From Methylobacterium sp. PvR107 (GTDB lineage: Bacteria; Pseudomonadota; Alphaproteobacteria; Rhizobiales; Beijerinckiaceae), in assembly GCF_017833295.1 (NCBI RefSeq), contig NZ_JAFIBW010000001.1:4801501-4865500 (forward strand): 64,000 nt of DNA, read 5' to 3'. The notes under the pieces are model-generated. The model was not told the DNA's origin, ran no database searches, and saw nothing but the letters and a program-made list of their open reading frames with translations. The position numbers were made by a program, and so were the translations under genes. Positions 61,549 through 64,000 of this stretch are shown piece by piece; positions within the stretch are counted from its first letter, which is position 1; the number at the start of each line of letters is the position of its first letter.

Positions 61549-61711
61549 TCGGACCATTTCGTTGAGGGGTGCCGGGGCGCAGTTAACGCACCGCTCACCA
61601 AACCCGAGCAATTTGATGGAAACAGGGTGAACACCCCGTCGGAGGGGGCCGTTGCCCCTGCGATCCGGTCCGGGAACACCGTACCCCCGCCGGGTGAGTG
61701 GGAGTTGCGTC

Positions 61712-62143
61712 ATGGTTCCGTTCGCCGCCGCTTTCGTCTGCCCGTCCTTGGCCGTGCTGGATTCGGCCGCCGCCACGATCCTGGTTGTCGAGGACGAGCC
61801 GACCGTGTGCGAGCTGGCCGCCGAAGTTCTCATCGATGAGGGATATCGGGTGATCACCGCCGCGGATGCGTGGGAGGCCGAGGCGATCCTCGCGCGGGGG
61901 CACATCGACATGCTCTTCACCGATATCGACCTCGCCCGCAATACGAACGGCCTGTCGCTGGCTCGCCGGGCGCGCAGCCTCTGCCCGGATCTTCCCGTGG
62001 TCTACACATCGGGCGGTCGAGCCAGCCTGCCGGCAGGCGAAGCCGTTGCAGACTCGGTGTTTCTTCCGAAGCCCTACCGTCCCAGCCAGCTCTTGGGACT
62101 GACCCAGAACATCCTGCGCGTCTCGCACCTTCACCACGCCTGA
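61712..62143 (+). CDS. Single-domain response regulator
   Basis: A 143-residue receiver-only protein. It has an extra N-terminal hydrophobic stretch (about 4-18), then the receiver start I-L-V-V-E-D-E, phospho-acceptor Asp71 in M-L-F-T-D-I-D-L, and the K-P-Y end near residue 123. GGAG lies eight bases before the ATG. There is no output domain. Its partner kinase is not in the window. The N-terminal extension is unusual and may reflect a wrong start or a membrane-facing role. Confidence 0.88.
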   Translation: MVPFAAAFVCPSLAVLDSAAATILVVEDEPTVCELAAEVLIDEGYRVITAADAWEAEAILARGHIDMLFTDIDLARNTNGLSLARRARSLCPDLPVVYTSGGRASLPAGEAVADSVFLPKPYRPSQLLGLTQNILRVSHLHHA

Positions 62144-62167
62144 ACCGGATTTCCGAGGATCACCGCC

Positions 62168-62533
62168 ATGTGGCGCTCCCTAACCGCGACCGGCCTTGCT
62201 CTCGCCTTCGCGGTCGCCGCGCCGCCGGCGCGGGCCGCCTGCGATGTGAAAGGCGCGCAGATCGAGGAAGCCATCGCCGCCAAAAGCGAGCTGCGCGCGG
62301 ACGCCAACGCTCAGACTGTGCGGGATCTGCGCACGTTGCGCGACGCCGCCATCGTCCTTGAGACGTACAAGTTCCCCGGAGAGTGCGAGGTCCTGCTCGG
62401 GATCGCGAAGTCGCTGCTGGCCAATCCGGGCAAGACCATCGAGCAGGGCGGTGACACCGACGAGGACAAGGCCGAGGGCCTGGTCGAGGCGCGGCAGCCC
62501 AAGGACGCGTCTGGCGCCGCCAAGGCGAAGTGA
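62168..62533 (+). CDS. Hypothetical secreted protein, 121 residues
   Basis: A small exported protein with a signal peptide ending at A-R-A (about residue 23) and two cysteines (25 and 73) that could form a disulfide. The mature part is helical, rich in Ala, Lys, Glu and Asp, with an acidic then basic tail. GAGGA is eight bases before the ATG. It follows the response regulator by 24 bases, so it is likely in one operon with it. I do not recognise a family. Confidence 0.72.
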   Translation: MWRSLTATGLALAFAVAAPPARAACDVKGAQIEEAIAAKSELRADANAQTVRDLRTLRDAAIVLETYKFPGECEVLLGIAKSLLANPGKTIEQGGDTDEDKAEGLVEARQPKDASGAAKAK

Positions 62534-62549
62534 CCCCGGCGTCCGGAGA

Positions 62550-63182
62550 TCACGGACGCTCCTCTCCCGCGCTGGCTCCGATCTTGGCCCGCGCCAGCGC
62601 CCGGCCGAGCTTCGCGGCGATCTGCTCGCGCAGCATGTCGGCCATCTCGATGTCGACCAGCCGCCAGCTGAGACCGCGCAGCCGCAGGCGAATCCGGGTC
62701 CGCTCCGTCCGCGGCGCCTCCGGGGGGATCGGGATCACAACGGCGCGAAAGCCCCGCATCTCGAGGGCCCCATAATAAGGCATGAGCCGCCCGACACTGC
62801 GGATCGCGAGACCCTCCGGCCGCGTGCCGGCCGGACGCTCCACGTCGAGCTTGTCGGGCCAGCCGTTCGCCAGCAGATCGATGACGGTCTCGGGCGTGAC
62901 CATCGTCTCGGACAGGGCCAGCGCGAGCCCGTAGGCGGCATCGTTGAGGCGCTGGCGGTCGCGCGGTTCCAGGTCCGGATCGGTCTCCGAAGCGGTCCGC
63001 ATGGCGGCGGTGATCTGGCGCACCAGGGACAGCCGAAGCGTCCGGAAGTTCACGTGGTTCTCGACATAGACGGTGTCGTGCCGCCGGACCGCCTGGGCGA
63101 GGTCGTAGAGCGACCAGAGCGGGCTCATCGTGAAGGCGAGCCACGCGAGGGCAATGCCGAGCGGGATCGCGAGCCAGCGCAC
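62550..63182 (-). CDS. DUF2939 family protein
   Basis: A 210-residue protein with an N-terminal helix (about 3-20) that acts as anchor or uncleaved signal, then the DUF2939 stretch S-L-Y-D-L-A-Q-A-V-R-R-H-D and the V-N-F-x-x-L-R-x-S-L element. The C-terminal part is basic and soluble, probably periplasmic. The function is unknown. A GTG start with GGGGA upstream is used. It lies 24 bases after rppH on the same strand. Confidence 0.82.
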   Translation of the reverse strand: MRWLAIPLGIALAWLAFTMSPLWSLYDLAQAVRRHDTVYVENHVNFRTLRLSLVRQITAAMRTASETDPDLEPRDRQRLNDAAYGLALALSETMVTPETVIDLLANGWPDKLDVERPAGTRPEGLAIRSVGRLMPYYGALEMRGFRAVVIPIPPEAPRTERTRIRLRLRGLSWRLVDIEMADMLREQIAAKLGRALARAKIGASAGEERP

Positions 63183-63206
63183 CGACTCAGATCCCCGGAG
63201 GCGGCG

Positions 63207-63761
63207 TCATGGCCGGCTCGCCCATGATTCGAGGTTGGAGAACGCCGCGGCCACGCTCTCGTAGACGGGACGCTTGAACGGCACGATCAGGTCGGGAAGC
63301 TCCGACATCCGCGCCCAGCGCCACGCGTCGAATTCCGGCTTGTGGGCGCCGCCACCCGGGCTCTGCACGTCGATCAGATCCTCGCTGCCCAGAAGACCGT
63401 AGGCGAACCATTTCTGGGTCTGCCCGCGATAGCGGCCCTTCCAGGCCAGTTTCATGACGGCGGGCGGCAGGTCGTAGGCGAGCCAATCGGGGATCTCCGC
63501 GAGCAGCTTGACGGCCTCCGGCGGAACATTGGTCTCCTCGAAGAGCTCGCGGCGCGCCGCGACTTCCGGATCCTCACCCGGATCGATGCCGCCCTGCGGC
63601 ATCTGCCACATATGCGGGCCGGCCACATGCTCGGGCCCCGCATCCTTGCTGCGGCGCCCGACCAAGACGCCGCCCGAAGGCGCGATCAGCGCGATGCCCA
63701 CGCAGGGCCGGTAGGGCAGGGCGTGGCCCGGGTCCGAATCCGTCGTCATCGGCAGGACCAT
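63207..63761 (-). CDS. rppH: RNA pyrophosphohydrolase
   Basis: Removes pyrophosphate from the 5' end of mRNA, starting decay. The 184-residue Nudix protein has the box G-G-I-D-P-G-E-D, seven residues, then R-E-L-x-E-E-T (about 58-80), and the Y-R-P-C-V-G-I start typical of alphaproteobacterial RppH. The Trp/Phe-rich second half (Q-K-W-F-A-Y) is as expected. An ATG at 63749 is an equally good start. The divergent polysaccharide deacetylase gene precedes it, a conserved neighbour in this class. Confidence 0.93.
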   Translation of the reverse strand: MVLPMTTDSDPGHALPYRPCVGIALIAPSGGVLVGRRSKDAGPEHVAGPHMWQMPQGGIDPGEDPEVAARRELFEETNVPPEAVKLLAEIPDWLAYDLPPAVMKLAWKGRYRGQTQKWFAYGLLGSEDLIDVQSPGGGAHKPEFDAWRWARMSELPDLIVPFKRPVYESVAAAFSNLESWASRP

Positions 63762-63856
63762 AGGTCAGCCACATCCGGCGCGGCAACGGCGATGGGCGTC
63801 CGAGATCTCGACATGGCTCCCGGATCGACGCGTCCGCAACCCGGCTGACCAATCAC

Positions 63857-64000
63857 TCAATCGGCCGTCGAGACACGCTTGTCGCGGGCGCCGCGCAGCG
63901 CCACGCTGGCCGGCACGAGGCGAAGACCCCGCGCATCGAGATCCTTGGCCCAGCGGGCGACCCGGTCGACGCTGAGGACGGATCCGCTCATCGAGACCAA
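63857..64000 (-). CDS. Divergent polysaccharide deacetylase family protein (partial, C-terminal end only)
   Basis: Only the last 47 residues are in the window; the gene continues beyond the right edge. The sequence V-D-R-V-A-R-W-A-K-D-L-D-A-R-G-L-R-L-V-P-A-S is the typical end of this exported family (YibQ-like, formerly DUF610), whose members have a deacetylase-like barrel of uncertain activity in the envelope. Placement before rppH fits the common alphaproteobacterial order with a ctpA-type protease further up. Confidence 0.75.
   Translation of the reverse strand: MVSMSGSVLSVDRVARWAKDLDARGLRLVPASVALRGARDKRVSTAD

Overview
This 64 kb window is a gene-dense, high-GC stretch of an alphaproteobacterial chromosome of the Hyphomicrobiales type, most likely Methylobacterium or a close relative. 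Pointers to this are a 118-residue CpdR cell-cycle regulator, a MucR/Ros regulator, a 1,614-residue NAD-glutamate dehydrogenase, EcfG-type stress promoters (GGAAC, 17 bases, CGTT), a phasin, and the order divergent polysaccharide deacetylase then rppH. The genus is an inference from gene content; the class is well supported. I see no insertion sequence, integrase, phage gene or CRISPR array, so the window reads as core chromosome with a few accessory operons.

Layout. 0-6 kb: galE-mltB-DUF459 on the minus strand, divergent from galU; then a probable small RNA, an N-formylglutamate amidohydrolase and cpdR. 6-9 kb: grxC-nitrilase-DUF1178, then a VTT-domain membrane protein with dsbB, and tRNA-Leu(CAA). 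9-14.5 kb: a renalase-like flavoprotein coupled to a class II histone deacetylase homologue, small secreted proteins, a D-threonine-aldolase-like enzyme, and dgoA/dgoK of galactonate breakdown. 14.7-19.6 kb: a complete branched-chain-amino-acid-type ABC importer. 20-30 kb: mutL, then a fatty-acid-type cluster (acyl-CoA dehydrogenase, thiolase, SDR, APH-like kinase, DUF6285, and a convergent acyl-CoA ligase), followed by a phasin and an alpha/beta hydrolase. 30-38.5 kb: an XRE regulator, a cupin, rsmD-rluB, the stress proteins DUF1328 and CsbD, tadA, an atypical SDR, an outer-membrane barrel and mucR. 38.7-50 kb: four MFS transporters, the giant glutamate dehydrogenase, a MarR regulator and a DoxX protein. 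50-64 kb: a DUF3313 lipoprotein, an ArgE-like peptidase, guaB, a PanE-like reductase, an rRNA m5C methyltransferase with a CTG start, an esterase, an O-antigen-ligase-like protein, a WD40 protein with DUF1275, a response regulator, DUF2939, rppH and the end of a divergent polysaccharide deacetylase.

The most interesting system is at 22.3-28.5 kb. Its parts match, one for one, the steps of the Pseudomonas putida levulinate (lva) pathway: CoA ligase, SDR reductase, APH-like kinase, small DUF6285 partner and acyl-CoA dehydrogenase, with a thiolase added. The dehydrogenase and kinase together are the split version of mammalian ACAD10/ACAD11. I infer a 4-hydroxyacid (levulinate, gamma-lactone or 4-hydroxy fatty acid) degradation module that works through a phosphorylated acyl-CoA.

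Regulatory finds are a compact three-hairpin RNA with an exposed anti-Shine-Dalgarno stretch at 4.3 kb, paired EcfG-type promoters for csbD and DUF1328, a MarR gene whose promoter predicts a leaderless mRNA with an operator over the -10, and two CtrA-type half-sites upstream of mucR. Start sites given here rest on ribosome-binding sites and family alignment from memory; no search or computation was run.
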